A DNA stretch of 64,000 nt. Origin: Sphingomonas sp. DG1-23. Its GTDB lineage: Bacteria > Pseudomonadota > Alphaproteobacteria > Sphingomonadales > Sphingomonadaceae. A program made the translations under genes and the position numbers. The notes below the pieces were generated by a model. It was not told the DNA's origin. It did not search any database and worked only from the letters and a program-made list of their open reading frames with translations. The stretch is from assembly GCF_030730875.1 (NCBI RefSeq), contig NZ_JAVAMA010000004.1, positions 124,001 to 188,000 on the forward strand, given 5' to 3'. Below, piece after piece: positions 53,854 through 63,393 of this stretch (positions within the stretch are counted from its first letter, which is position 1; each line of letters begins with the position of its first letter).

Positions 53854-55066
53854 GCCGTTCGATCGGACATGGACCGGCTGGCTGCGCCCCGATGGACGCA
53901 AGGGCGTCCGCAACCTCGTATTGGTGATCTACACCGTCCAGTGCGCCGCGCATGTCGCGCACGCCATCGCCGCGGGCGAGGACGACGTCCAGGTCATCGG
54001 CTTTCCCGGCTGCTACGACAATCAATATGCCATCCGGCTGGTGCTGTCGCTGGCGCGGCATCCCAATATCGGCGCGGTGCTGTCGGTCGGGCTGGGATGC
54101 GAATATACCCAGCCGGCCCGGATCGCCGAGGCGGTGGAGAAAAGCGGGCGTCCGGCCGATGCCTTCTTCATCCAGGAAGTCGGCGGCACGCGCTCGTCGA
54201 CCGAAAAGGGCAAGGCGATCGTGCGCGGCTTGCGCGACCGCATTCATCGCGAGACTCCGCGCGTGCCGATGGGGTTCGCGGATCTGATCCTCGGCGCCGA
54301 GTGCGGCGGATCGGACGGGACGAGCGGGCTGGTCGGCAATCCGGCGGTAGGACGGCTGTTCGACCGGGTCGTCGACGCCGGCGGCTCGGCGATCTGCGAG
54401 GAGATCGTCGAGATGATCGGGCTGCGCGACATCATCCTCGCGCGCGCCGTCGACGATCGCGCGCGCGGCGAGCTGGAGGCGGCCTATGCCAAGGCCGAGC
54501 GCTATTGCCGCGAGGTGCGGCAATATTCGGTGTCGCCGGGCAATTTCGCCGGCGGGCTGACCACCATCGAGGAAAAGAGCATGGGCGCCTTTGCCAAGAG
54601 CGGATCGCGCCCCCTGCAGGGCGTGATCAAGGTCGGCGAGACGCCGCCCTGGCCGGGCATGTGGGTGATGGATTCGGTGCCCGACGATCACTTCATGCAG
54701 TTCGGCTACACCAATCCCAACGATACCGAGGGGATCATGGATCTGATCTCGGGCGGCAGCCAGATCGTGCTGTTCATCACCGGGCGCGGCAGCGTGATCG
54801 GCTCGCCGGTGTCGCCGCTGATCAAGGTGACCGGCAACAGCCGCACCTATGCCCGCATGCACGAGGACATGGATTTCGACGCCGGCCGCGTGCTCGCCGG
54901 CGAGATGACGCTCGACCAGTGCGCCGACGAATTGGGCGCACTGGTCGCCCAGGTCGCCGCGGGCACGGCGAGCAAGCCCGAAGCTTTGGGCCACAGGGAG
55001 TATTTCGTGATGTACAAGCACCAGGACACGCCGGATCTCGATCGGGGGTGCCGAAGTGCCGCTTGA
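53846..55066 (+). CDS. UxaA-family dehydratase, large subunit
   Basis: This 406-residue protein has [81 protein letters not shown] and cysteines that fit the iron-dependent altronate/galactarate dehydratase core. With the SAF subunit it would dehydrate a sugar acid: D-altronate (giving KDG) in uronate use, or L-fuconate-type acids as seen for split UxaA genes in fucose loci. The downstream SDR gene overlaps it by 11 bp. Confidence 0.88.
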   Translation: MTEPFDRTWTGWLRPDGRKGVRNLVLVIYTVQCAAHVAHAIAAGEDDVQVIGFPGCYDNQYAIRLVLSLARHPNIGAVLSVGLGCEYTQPARIAEAVEKSGRPADAFFIQEVGGTRSSTEKGKAIVRGLRDRIHRETPRVPMGFADLILGAECGGSDGTSGLVGNPAVGRLFDRVVDAGGSAICEEIVEMIGLRDIILARAVDDRARGELEAAYAKAERYCREVRQYSVSPGNFAGGLTTIEEKSMGAFAKSGSRPLQGVIKVGETPPWPGMWVMDSVPDDHFMQFGYTNPNDTEGIMDLISGGSQIVLFITGRGSVIGSPVSPLIKVTGNSRTYARMHEDMDFDAGRVLAGEMTLDQCADELGALVAQVAAGTASKPEALGHREYFVMYKHQDTPDLDRGCRSAA

Positions 55067-55826
55067 TCCCGCATCGGCCTTTCGCCTCGACGGCGAAGTC
55101 GCCTTGATCACCGGCGGCGGATCGGGGCTCGGCCTCGGCATGGCGCGGGCGATGCACGGCGCCGGCGCACGGGTCGTTCTGGTCGGTCGGCGGCCCGACA
55201 TGATCGAGAGCGCGGCGGAGGAGCTGGGCGAGGGCGCATATTGGGAAGTCGCCGACGTCACGGCCTATGACAGCATTCCAGCACTCATAGAACGGATCCG
55301 CGAGCGGGTCGGGCCGATCTCTGTCCTCGCCAACAATGCCGGGCACAATTTCAAGAAACTGGCGGTCGACACCAGCGTCGAGGAATTCAGCGGGATGCTC
55401 GACACCCATGTCCTTGCCGCGCACAATCTGACGCGCTGCGTGCTGCCGGGAATGCTGGAACGCCGGCACGGCAGCATATTGTTCACCGCATCGATGACCT
55501 CGCTGCTCGGCATGCCCGGCGTGATCGCCTATTCGGCGGCCAAATCGGCCTATGTCGGGATGGTCCGCGCGCTGTCGACCGAAGTTGCGGGGCAGGGGGT
55601 GCGGGTCAATGCGATCGCGCCCGGCTGGATCGAATCGGCGATGCTGCGCAAGGCGCTCGACAATGACGCGCCGCGCTCGAACCGCATCCTCCAGCGCACG
55701 CCGATGCAGCGCTTCGGCGAGCCCGAGGATATCGGCCTTGCCGCAGTCTACCTTTGCTCCCCCGCCGCGAAATTCGTCACCGGCGTCCTGTTGCCGATCG
55801 ACGGCGGCGCATCCCAGGGATTCTGA
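55056..55826 (+). CDS. Short-chain dehydrogenase/reductase in the sugar-acid operon
   Basis: This 256-residue protein starts with GTG at 55056 inside the uxaA end. Motifs are [10 protein letters not shown] (nucleotide binding), NNAG, and the active site [20 protein letters not shown] with Ser, Tyr and Lys. The ending [10 protein letters not shown] is standard. Candidate reactions are reduction of tagaturonate to altronate (replacing UxaB, which is absent), oxidation of a 2-keto-3-deoxy acid, or L-fucose dehydrogenation. Context alone does not decide. Confidence 0.85.
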   Translation: MPLDPASAFRLDGEVALITGGGSGLGLGMARAMHGAGARVVLVGRRPDMIESAAEELGEGAYWEVADVTAYDSIPALIERIRERVGPISVLANNAGHNFKKLAVDTSVEEFSGMLDTHVLAAHNLTRCVLPGMLERRHGSILFTASMTSLLGMPGVIAYSAAKSAYVGMVRALSTEVAGQGVRVNAIAPGWIESAMLRKALDNDAPRSNRILQRTPMQRFGEPEDIGLAAVYLCSPAAKFVTGVLLPIDGGASQGF

Positions 55827-55831
55827 CAATC

Positions 55832-57256
55832 ATGACCAAGGAAGCGCCGCTGGCGCCGCATCCCGATCGCCTGCTCCCCGCCGATCCCGAGACCCGCGCG
55901 ATCGCGCGCGAACTCTATTTGTCGGTCAAGGACCTGCCGATCATCAGCCCGCACGGGCACACCGATCCTTCGTGGTTCGCCGAAAACCGGCCGTTCCCCG
56001 ATCCGGCGACTTTGTTCATCATCCCCGATCACTACATCTTCCGCATGCTCTACAGCCAGGGCGTGCCGCTCGAGGAATTGGGCGTGCCGCGGATCGACGG
56101 CGGCTGGACCGAGACCAATACGAGGAAGATCTGGCGCCGGTTCGCCGAGAATTTCCATCTGCTGCGCGGCACGCCCAGCCGGATGTGGCTCGATTACGCG
56201 TTCCACGAGATACTCGGCATCACCGAGCGGCTGTCGCCGACCAATGCCGACCGGATCTACGACCAGATCGACGCCCAGCTGAAGCGGCCCGAATTCCTGC
56301 CCCGCGCCCTGTTCGAGCGGTTCGGGATCGAGGCGATCGCGACCACCGAGAATCCGCTCGACGATCTGCGCCACCACAAAGCGATCAAGGCGAGCGGGTG
56401 GAGCGGCCGGGTGATGACGGCGTTCCGCCCCGACAACGTCACCGATCCCGAGCATCCGCGCTTTCGCGAGGATCTGCCCGAGCTTGGCCGGATCACCGGC
56501 GAAGATGTCGGGACATGGGACGGCTATCTCGCCGCGCTCCGCCAGCGCCGGCGCTACTTCATCGAACATGGCGGTGCGACCTCGACCGATCATGGCCATC
56601 CGACCGCGCATACCGAGGATTTGCCGCAGGAAGAGGCGGCTGCCTTGTTCCGGCGCATCGTCTCGGGCAATGCCGGCGCCGGCGATGCCGAGCGTTTCCG
56701 CGGGCAGATGCTCACCGAAATGGCGCGGATGAGCATGGACGACGGGCTGGTGATGCAGATCCACCCGGGCGCGCTGCGCAGCCAGAACCCCGCGGTCACC
56801 GGCATTTTCGGCGAGGCCAAGGGCGACGACTGGCCGTCGCCGACCGAATATGTCCGTTCGCTCAAGCCCTTGCTCAATGCGTTCGGCAACGAGCGCGGCC
56901 TGACGATCATCCTGTTCACGCTCGACGAGAGCACCTATGCTCGCGAAATCGCGCCGCTGGCCGGCCATTATCCGGCGCTGCGGATCGGGCCGGCATGGTG
57001 GTTCCACGACAGCCCCGAGGGAATGATGCGCTTCCGCGAGCAGGTCACCGAGACCGGCGGCTTCTACAACACGGTCGGCTTCAACGACGACACCCGCGCC
57101 TTCTTCTCGATCCCCGCGCGGCACGATCTCAGCCGCCGCATCGACTGCGGGTTTCTCGGCCGGCTGGTCGCCGAACACCGCCTCGACCGCGACGAGGCAT
57201 TCGCGGTGGCGCGGGATCTGGCGTACAATCTGGTGAAGGCGGCGTATCGGCTCTGA
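55832..57256 (+). CDS. uxaC: Glucuronate/galacturonate isomerase UxaC
   Basis: The ATG at 55832 gives 474 residues, the usual length. The metal motif HGHTDPSWF near residue 40, ATTENPLDDL, TDHGHP and GPAWWFHDSPEGM are family landmarks. It converts D-galacturonate to tagaturonate and D-glucuronate to fructuronate, the entry step of uronate catabolism. It is the last gene of the operon starting with the MFS gene. A palindromic repeat follows. Confidence 0.95.
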   Translation: MTKEAPLAPHPDRLLPADPETRAIARELYLSVKDLPIISPHGHTDPSWFAENRPFPDPATLFIIPDHYIFRMLYSQGVPLEELGVPRIDGGWTETNTRKIWRRFAENFHLLRGTPSRMWLDYAFHEILGITERLSPTNADRIYDQIDAQLKRPEFLPRALFERFGIEAIATTENPLDDLRHHKAIKASGWSGRVMTAFRPDNVTDPEHPRFREDLPELGRITGEDVGTWDGYLAALRQRRRYFIEHGGATSTDHGHPTAHTEDLPQEEAAALFRRIVSGNAGAGDAERFRGQMLTEMARMSMDDGLVMQIHPGALRSQNPAVTGIFGEAKGDDWPSPTEYVRSLKPLLNAFGNERGLTIILFTLDESTYAREIAPLAGHYPALRIGPAWWFHDSPEGMMRFREQVTETGGFYNTVGFNDDTRAFFSIPARHDLSRRIDCGFLGRLVAEHRLDRDEAFAVARDLAYNLVKAAYRL

Positions 57257-57258
57257 AC

Positions 57259-57365
57259 TTTCCCTCTCCCCTCCGGGGAGAGGGAGGGAGCCGGCGAAGT
57301 CGGCGGAAGGGAGAGGGGCAGTTGGATCGAGACACACTGCCCCTCTCCCCGGAGGGAAGAGGGAA
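57259..57365. repeat. Palindromic element between convergent uxaC and GH28 genes
   Basis: The arms TTCCCTCTCCCCTCCGGGGA and CTCCCCGGAGGGAAGAGGGAA are near-perfect inverted copies, with an inner pair around GAGAGGGGCAG and CTGCCCCTCTC. It probably acts as a two-way terminator. Confidence 0.8.
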
Positions 57366-58733
57366 CTAGGCCTCCACGACCACCGGCTTCCCGTTCACCC
57401 GGACATTGTCCAGCTTCAATCCCGGCACGCCCCTGGCGATCAACTTCGTCCGCTTCGGATCGGTCAGCGTCACGTCCACGTCGCGGAGGGTGAAGTTCGA
57501 GATCGCCGTGGTCGCGTTGCCGCTGATGTTGCCGAAGCCGCGCGTGATGCCCTTCACGTCCTCGATCACGATGTCGCGGATGATCCCGCCCGGCGGCTTG
57601 CCCGGGACCTTGGTGCCATGGGTCAGGCGGGCGTTGACGATCAGGCCGATCGCGGGGTCGTCGGCGCCGAAATTGGGCTTGTTGTAGCCGTAGAAGACTT
57701 CGCCGCGGTGCCAGAAATGGACCGGCTGCGGCGCTTCCTGCAGCCGGACGCCGCGGACGTGGAGCCGCTCATAGACCTGGCCCGGGGTGTCGGGGCGGAT
57801 CTTGAAGCGGATCGTCGGGATGTCGCCGACATTGGTGATCCGCTCGACCTTGATGTCGCGCATCACCGTGCCGTTGCTGCCGAAGGTGACGCAGCCCAGG
57901 CCATATTCGAAGATGCAGTCGTGGATGTGGATGCGCTCGACCGGCGGCGCCTCGCTGTACGCCGCGGCGCCCGGGCCCTGGGTTCCCTTGAGCGCGATGC
58001 AATCGTCGTCGACCGAGAAGCGGCAGAAGCGGACGGTGATGTCCTGGCAGCTGTCGAGGTCGATCGCGTCGCTGCTCGGCGCGCGGATGACGTGCGGCAC
58101 TTCGAAGCTGCAACGTTCCACCACCGAACGGCGGCAGCGGTACATGTGCAGATTCCAGAACGCCGCGTCCTTGAAGGTGACGCCGCTGACCAGCACGTCG
58201 TTGCAGTCCTGGATGAAGGCGATCTGCGGGAAGGGATAATAGACCTTGGTCGTCCCGACATGCTCCTCGGGCGCATCGAAGAACATCCGCCAGAACGGCT
58301 CGCCATTGCCGTCGAGCGTCCCCGGACCGGTGATGCGCAGGCCGTGATTGCCGGTCGCGTTGATCAGCGCCATGCGCAACGCTTCGGGATATGCCTCGCA
58401 GAAGCGGCGCAGCACCAGCGGATAATCGGCGAGGTTGGCCGACCCCTTGAGCACCGCGCCCTTGCTCAGCTCGAGCCCGACGCCGGGCTTGAGCACGATC
58501 GATCCGCTGACGAACACGCCGCGCGGCACCACGATCGCACCACCGCCCGCCGCGGCGCAGGCGTCGATCGCCTTCTGGATCGCGACGGTGTTGACCGTGG
58601 TTCCGTCCGCTACTGCGCCGTGGCGGCGGATGTCGACGCGGCGTCCGGGCGCCGCCACTGCCGGAAGCGCCGGCAGCGCGCAGAGCAATGCGCCCGAGCC
58701 AAGTTGCAGCGCTTCGCGACGCGTCGGACCCAT
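57366..58733 (-). CDS. GH28 polygalacturonase-like enzyme, Tat-exported (second)
   Basis: This 455-residue protein has a twin-arginine signal (TRREALQLGSGALLCALP). The beta-helix begins DIRRHGAVADGTTVNTVAIQ. Catalytic-type motifs are SDAIDLDS (222-225), VDDDCIALKG (242-250), YGLGCVTFGS (near 278, equal to GHGxxxGS but without His) and TIRFKIRP (307-314). This is a typical GH28 arrangement with the histidine motif altered. It is probably a periplasmic exo-acting pectinase. It is divergent from the TonB receptor; two operator motifs lie between. Confidence 0.88.
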   Translation of the reverse strand: MGPTRREALQLGSGALLCALPALPAVAAPGRRVDIRRHGAVADGTTVNTVAIQKAIDACAAAGGGAIVVPRGVFVSGSIVLKPGVGLELSKGAVLKGSANLADYPLVLRRFCEAYPEALRMALINATGNHGLRITGPGTLDGNGEPFWRMFFDAPEEHVGTTKVYYPFPQIAFIQDCNDVLVSGVTFKDAAFWNLHMYRCRRSVVERCSFEVPHVIRAPSSDAIDLDSCQDITVRFCRFSVDDDCIALKGTQGPGAAAYSEAPPVERIHIHDCIFEYGLGCVTFGSNGTVMRDIKVERITNVGDIPTIRFKIRPDTPGQVYERLHVRGVRLQEAPQPVHFWHRGEVFYGYNKPNFGADDPAIGLIVNARLTHGTKVPGKPPGGIIRDIVIEDVKGITRGFGNISGNATTAISNFTLRDVDVTLTDPKRTKLIARGVPGLKLDNVRVNGKPVVVEA

Positions 58734-58779
58734 GATTTTCTCTCCTGGCGAGCACCTTTACCAAGGTGCGAATTTGTAT

Positions 58780-58792
58780 GTTGTCTTACAGG
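58780..58792. promoter_or_regulatory. Predicted FCD-regulator site 4
   Basis: GTTGTCTTACAGG lies in the divergent promoter of the second GH28 gene and the TonB receptor. It is 47 bp upstream of the GH28 start. Confidence 0.65.
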
Positions 58793-58796
58793 TTAA

Positions 58797-58809
58797 TCTG
58801 TCTTACAGG
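58797..58809. promoter_or_regulatory. Predicted FCD-regulator site 5
   Basis: TCTGTCTTACAGG is 17 bp from site 4 in the same orientation and 48 bp upstream of the TonB receptor start. The close pair suggests one site per divergent promoter or cooperative binding. Confidence 0.65.
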
Positions 58810-58857
58810 TTTGTCCACCGACAAGTTGATCAAAACAACGACGGGGGAGGATATCGT

Positions 58858-61755
58858 ATGATTTCGCGTAAGGATTCTGTGCGCGCAACGGTCTCGGCGA
58901 TGGCGCTGACGATCGGGCTCGGCCTGTCTTTTCCGGCGCTTGCGCAAACGGATGCCACGCAGACGAGCGCGGGCGACGGTCAGGCGGTCGAGGAAGCGCA
59001 GGACGAGATCGTCGTCACCGGCTTCCGCGAATCGCTGAGCGACGCGCTGGCGATCAAGCGCAAGGAAACCGGCGTGGTCGACACGATCACCGCCGAGGAT
59101 GTCGGCAAGTTTCCGGATTCTAACCTGGCGGAATCGATGCAGCGCCTGCCCGGCGTCGCGATCACCCGCGGCGACGGCGGCGAAGGCAAGACGATCTCGG
59201 TTCGCGGCCTCGGCGCGCAATTCACGCGCGTCAAGCTGAACGGCATGGAAGGCAACAGCTCGGCGGGATCCTCCGACATCCGCTCGGGCTATGTCTCGTC
59301 GCGCTCGTTCGACTTCAGCACCTTCGCGTCGGAATTGTTCAGCTCGCTGACGGTGCGCAAGACCATGTCGGCGGACATCGAGGAAGGCTCGCTCGGCGCG
59401 ACGGTCGATCTCCAGACGCCGCGACCGCTGGCAGCCGAGCAGGACTTCACCCTCGCCGCCAGCGCGCAGGGCACCTATGACGATCTGCGGCGCAAGTTCA
59501 GCCCGCGCGTCACCGGGCTGATCTCGAAGAAATTCCTCGACGACACGTTCGGCGTCGCCGCCTCGGTAGCCTGGACCAAGCGGTACACGCGCGAGGAGGG
59601 CTGGTCGGCGGTCGACGTGATCAGCGGGCGGCTGAACCGGTTCTGCTCACCCGTCGGTTATAGCGATGGCAATCCGTTGACCAATGATCAAAGTCCCGGA
59701 ACTAATGCGCTCAACGGAAGCAACGCCGCGAATTGTTCTACCGGCAATCCGCGTCTCCCGAACACGCCGACCAATGTCGCCAATTACGAATTGCTGGATA
59801 ATACCGGCACCTTCATCCCGCGCAGCCCGCGGCTCGTCCGCTCGGACCAGGACTATTCGCGGTTCGGCGCGACACTGACCTTGGAGGCGCGGCCGGACGA
59901 CGTGACGCGCTTCGCGCTCGACGGCCTGTTCTCGCGCTATGACGTGACCCGCAGCGACCAGACGATCACGGCATTGTCCTTCTCGCGCAACGCCGGCCAG
60001 CACGGCAGCGCCGAAACCTCGGTACTGGAGGCGGAGCGCGACCCGAACGGCACCTTGCTCTATGGCCGCTTCAACGGCGTCGATCTGACCAACGATCTGA
60101 CCTACAGCAAATACACCACGACGTTCAGCCAGGTGAATCTGTCGGGCTCGCGCGATTTCGGCGGCTTCCTGCTCGACGGCTATGTCGGCATGTCGCGCAC
60201 CATCTATGACAAGCCGGTGCGTACCCAGATCGCGACCTTCGCGAACAATGTGAACGGCTTTTCCTTCGATTTTCGGGGCGACCGCCGCTTCCCGACGATC
60301 GATTGGGGCGTGGATGTCGACAATCCGGCGAATTTCGTGTTCGGGCCGCCCTCCGCCGACGGCACGGTCAACGGCACGCTGGCGATGCAGCGCAGCCGCG
60401 ACGAATCGAACAATCTGACCGCCGAGCTCAACGGCACGCTGGATCTGGTCGAGGGCGTCAAGTTCCGCGCCGGCGGATCGTATCGCGAGGCGGAGTATCA
60501 GCGCTGGAGCCGCGACCGCGTCACCCAGAATCTCGCGCCGAGCGTCCCGGCCGGTACGACGATCGCCCAGCTGACCACGCCGATCGGCGATTTCGGCCGC
60601 TCGCTGCCGGTGGACACCATCTCGAGCTGGGCCGCGCCGGACTATGCCAAGTTCAACGCGGTGTTCAATTTCGAGAACCAGACCGGCGCCTATGCGCTCA
60701 ATCCGCCGCAGACGGGATCGCTGAAGGAGACGGTGAAGGGCGGCTTCGCGATGTTCGACTTCACCGGCGACCTGTTTGTGCCGGTGCGCGGCAATCTGGG
60801 CGTGCGCTACGTCCACACTACGCAGCGAGGGTTCGGTGCGATGAACGGCGTGCCGACCACGCTGACCCGCAATTACGAGGATTGGCTGCCCTCGGCGACT
60901 TTGACCTTCGACCTGACCGACAAATTGATCTTCCGCCTCGCCGCGGCGAAGGTGATGACCCGGCCCGAGCTGGGCGATCTGATCCCCGGCAACGTATCGA
61001 TTGCGCTAAACACACACACCGTGTCGGCGGGCAACTTCCTGCTCAACCCGATCCGCGCCAAGACCGCCGATGTCAGCCTGGAGTATTATTTCGGCAAGAC
61101 CGGGATCATCGCGATCGGCGGCTTCTACAAGGACATCGACAGCTTCATCCAGACGCGACAAGTCCAACTTCCCTTCCGCGAGACGGGCCTGCCGCTGTCG
61201 CTGCTCGCCGGATCGAACAATAACGGCGATACCGAATTCACCTTCTCGACCAAGAACAACACGCCGGGCGGCCCGCTGAAAGGCGTCGAGATCAACATCC
61301 AGTCGGGCTTCGACTTCCTGCCCGGCTTCCTGTCGAACTTCGGGGCATTGGCGAACTTCACGTACGCCGATTCCGACATTTCCTATTGCAACAATGCCGC
61401 GTGTCTTGCGCCGATCCAGGCGGCGTTGGTCAACCTGTCCAAATACACTGCCAACGGCACGCTCTATTACGAGGACAGCAAGTTCAGCATCCGGGCCAGC
61501 GGTTCGTGGCGCGACGATTTCCTGTTGCGCGTGCCGTCGGGTCGTGAAGGCAGCGACGTGCAGGGCAATATCTCGGCCTTCTTCGTCGACGCCACGGCTT
61601 CGTACCAGATCACCCCCGGCATCCAGCTGCGCCTCGAGGCGCAGAACCTGACCAATCAGGAGCTCGGTTTCTACCAAGATTCGACCCGCCAGGACTCGCT
61701 CTACAGCACCTATAGCGGACGCAAATTCTCGGCCGGCGTCGCAGTCAAATTCTAG
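58858..61755 (+). CDS. TonB-dependent receptor for pectic oligosaccharides (TIGR01782 type)
   Basis: The ATG at 58858 follows GGGGGAGG; a reading from 58435 runs antisense through GH28 and is rejected. The product is 965 residues with a signal peptide ending FPALAQ. The TonB box is DEIVVTGFRESL and the plug has DVGKFPDSNLAESMQRLPGVAI and ISVRGLGAQFTRVKLNGM, the hallmark of the TIGR01782 group linked to carbohydrate uptake. The barrel ends KFSAGVAVKF. Its place between pectinase and fucosidase genes points to plant oligosaccharide import. Confidence 0.95.
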   Translation: MISRKDSVRATVSAMALTIGLGLSFPALAQTDATQTSAGDGQAVEEAQDEIVVTGFRESLSDALAIKRKETGVVDTITAEDVGKFPDSNLAESMQRLPGVAITRGDGGEGKTISVRGLGAQFTRVKLNGMEGNSSAGSSDIRSGYVSSRSFDFSTFASELFSSLTVRKTMSADIEEGSLGATVDLQTPRPLAAEQDFTLAASAQGTYDDLRRKFSPRVTGLISKKFLDDTFGVAASVAWTKRYTREEGWSAVDVISGRLNRFCSPVGYSDGNPLTNDQSPGTNALNGSNAANCSTGNPRLPNTPTNVANYELLDNTGTFIPRSPRLVRSDQDYSRFGATLTLEARPDDVTRFALDGLFSRYDVTRSDQTITALSFSRNAGQHGSAETSVLEAERDPNGTLLYGRFNGVDLTNDLTYSKYTTTFSQVNLSGSRDFGGFLLDGYVGMSRTIYDKPVRTQIATFANNVNGFSFDFRGDRRFPTIDWGVDVDNPANFVFGPPSADGTVNGTLAMQRSRDESNNLTAELNGTLDLVEGVKFRAGGSYREAEYQRWSRDRVTQNLAPSVPAGTTIAQLTTPIGDFGRSLPVDTISSWAAPDYAKFNAVFNFENQTGAYALNPPQTGSLKETVKGGFAMFDFTGDLFVPVRGNLGVRYVHTTQRGFGAMNGVPTTLTRNYEDWLPSATLTFDLTDKLIFRLAAAKVMTRPELGDLIPGNVSIALNTHTVSAGNFLLNPIRAKTADVSLEYYFGKTGIIAIGGFYKDIDSFIQTRQVQLPFRETGLPLSLLAGSNNNGDTEFTFSTKNNTPGGPLKGVEINIQSGFDFLPGFLSNFGALANFTYADSDISYCNNAACLAPIQAALVNLSKYTANGTLYYEDSKFSIRASGSWRDDFLLRVPSGREGSDVQGNISAFFVDATASYQITPGIQLRLEAQNLTNQELGFYQDSTRQDSLYSTYSGRKFSAGVAVKF

Positions 61756-61781
61756 GCCCTCGGGAAGCGCCAGAAGAGCAG

Positions 61782-61811
61782 AGCCCGGTCCGTTCATCGG
61801 GCCGGGCTTTG
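61782..61811 (+). terminator. Hairpin after the TonB receptor gene
   Basis: AGCCCGGTCCG and CGGGCCGGGCT pair with one G-T wobble around a TTCAT-type loop, followed by a short T run. It lies 26 bp after the receptor stop and before the fucosidase gene, which may rely on partial read-through or its own promoter. Confidence 0.75.
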
Positions 61812-61834
61812 CCAATTCAGGGACGGAGAATGGG

Positions 61835-63250
61835 ATGGACTATCGGGTCGGGCGTCGAAACTTCCTGAGCGGCGCGACCGGCGCGACCGGCGCGGCTGCC
61901 GCGTTGCCGTTCGGCGCTGCCGCGCTGGCGCAGGAACATGCCGCGCCGCAGACGACCGGAGGCCCGGCCTTGCTCCCCTATCAGGAACGCACGCGGGCCG
62001 AGCGCATGCGCTGGTGGCACGAGGCGCGGTTCGGGATGTTCATCCATTGGGGGCTGTACAGCCTGATCGGCCATCAGGAATGGGTGATGGAATCCGAAGG
62101 GATCCCGATCCGGCAGTATGAGAAGCTGGCGCGGCACTTCAATCCGAAGCCCGGCTGCGCCCGCGAATGGGCGCGCCTCGCAAAACGCGCCGGCCAGAAA
62201 TACATGGTGCTCACCACCAAGCACCACGAGGGCTTCTGCCTGTGGGACAGCAAGCTCACCGATTACAATGCGGCGAAGCAGGGCCCGCGCCGCGACCTTG
62301 TCCGCGAGTTCGTCGAGGCGGCGCGCGCCGAGGGGCTGAAGGTCGGGCTCTATTACTCGTTGATGGACTGGCATCATCCCGACGGCGAGACCTGTGCGAC
62401 CGACCCGGCCGCGCGCGAGCGCTTCGTGACCTGGACCCACGGGCTGATCCGCGAGCTGCTGACCAATTACGGCAAGATCGACATATTGTGGTACGACGTG
62501 ACCTTGCCGCTGACCCCCGGGCAATGGCGCGCCGAGGAAATGAACGCGATGGTGTTCGACCTTCAGCCGCAGATCATCGTCAACAACCGCAACGGCCTCG
62601 CCGGCGACTTCTCGACTCCCGAGCACAAGGTGGCGGCGGACAAGCGCGCATGGGAGACGTGCGAGACGATGAATCTCGGCTGGGGTTATCAGCGCAGCGA
62701 CGACGAATGGAAGAGCGCGAAGCGGATCGTCAACGACCTGACCCTGTGCGTCCAGCAGGGCGGCAATTATCTGCTCAACATCGGTCCCGATGCGGCGGGC
62801 GACGTGCCGGCGGAATCGGTGCGGGTGCTCGAGCAAGTCGGCGACTGGCTGAAGACCAACGGCGCGGCGATCTATGGCGCGCGCGGCCGCGCGGCCGATG
62901 CGTTCGGCAATTACACCAATTTCACCGCGGCGGGGAACACGCTCTACGTTCACGTCTATTTCTGGCCGTCGAAGACGCCGGCGGCGGCGTGGCTCGATTT
63001 CTTCGGCCCCGAGACGGTGGTCGCGGTGGGTGGGGTTAGGGCGAAGGCGCTGTCGGCGCGACTGCTCAAGACCGGCGAGGCGGTGCGCTTCACCCAGGAC
63101 CGGGTGTCGCTGCGGCTGACCGGTCTGCCCGCGGCCGCACCGGATTCGCCGACCACGGTGATCGCGATCGAATGCGACGGGCCGGCGTTCGTCGATCACC
63201 ATCTGATCCGGCCGGAGTGGAAACGATACGGAGTCGCCGTCGGCGCCTGA
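61835..63250 (+). CDS. Alpha-L-fucosidase (GH29), Tat-exported
   Basis: This 471-residue protein has a twin-arginine signal (GRRNFLSGATGATGAAAALP). GH29 landmarks are WWHEARFGMFIHWGLYS, KYMVLTTKHHEGFCLWDSK, GLYYSLMDWHHPD and the nucleophile Asp in DILWYDV, then GNYLLNIGPDAAGDVP. A C-terminal beta domain follows. It removes alpha-L-fucose from plant polysaccharide fragments in the periplasm. Its presence suggests that the imported material is fucosylated (xyloglucan or rhamnogalacturonan side chains). Confidence 0.93.
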   Translation: MDYRVGRRNFLSGATGATGAAAALPFGAAALAQEHAAPQTTGGPALLPYQERTRAERMRWWHEARFGMFIHWGLYSLIGHQEWVMESEGIPIRQYEKLARHFNPKPGCAREWARLAKRAGQKYMVLTTKHHEGFCLWDSKLTDYNAAKQGPRRDLVREFVEAARAEGLKVGLYYSLMDWHHPDGETCATDPAARERFVTWTHGLIRELLTNYGKIDILWYDVTLPLTPGQWRAEEMNAMVFDLQPQIIVNNRNGLAGDFSTPEHKVAADKRAWETCETMNLGWGYQRSDDEWKSAKRIVNDLTLCVQQGGNYLLNIGPDAAGDVPAESVRVLEQVGDWLKTNGAAIYGARGRAADAFGNYTNFTAAGNTLYVHVYFWPSKTPAAAWLDFFGPETVVAVGGVRAKALSARLLKTGEAVRFTQDRVSLRLTGLPAAAPDSPTTVIAIECDGPAFVDHHLIRPEWKRYGVAVGA

Positions 63251-63349
63251 GGTCCGGGATGACGGCGGAGTCGCCGGTGTCGATGGTCACTTGTCACGGT
63301 TGACACGCAAACGCGGTTTTTGCCGGAATGCACTTCGGAGGAGTGGAGC

Positions 63350-63393
63350 GATGCGCCCGCGATGCGCCCGCGATGCGCCCGCGACGCGCCTGC
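63350..63393. repeat. 11-bp tandem repeat
   Basis: GATGCGCCCGC occurs three times in perfect tandem (63350-63382) followed by a degenerate fourth unit GACGCGCCTGC (63383-63393). Confidence 0.9.

Noticed and set aside
58435..58857. Upstream extension of the third TonB receptor
   Set aside because: The extension lies inside the divergent GH28 gene and its promoter; the ATG at 58858 has a strong ribosome site and is followed by a signal peptide.
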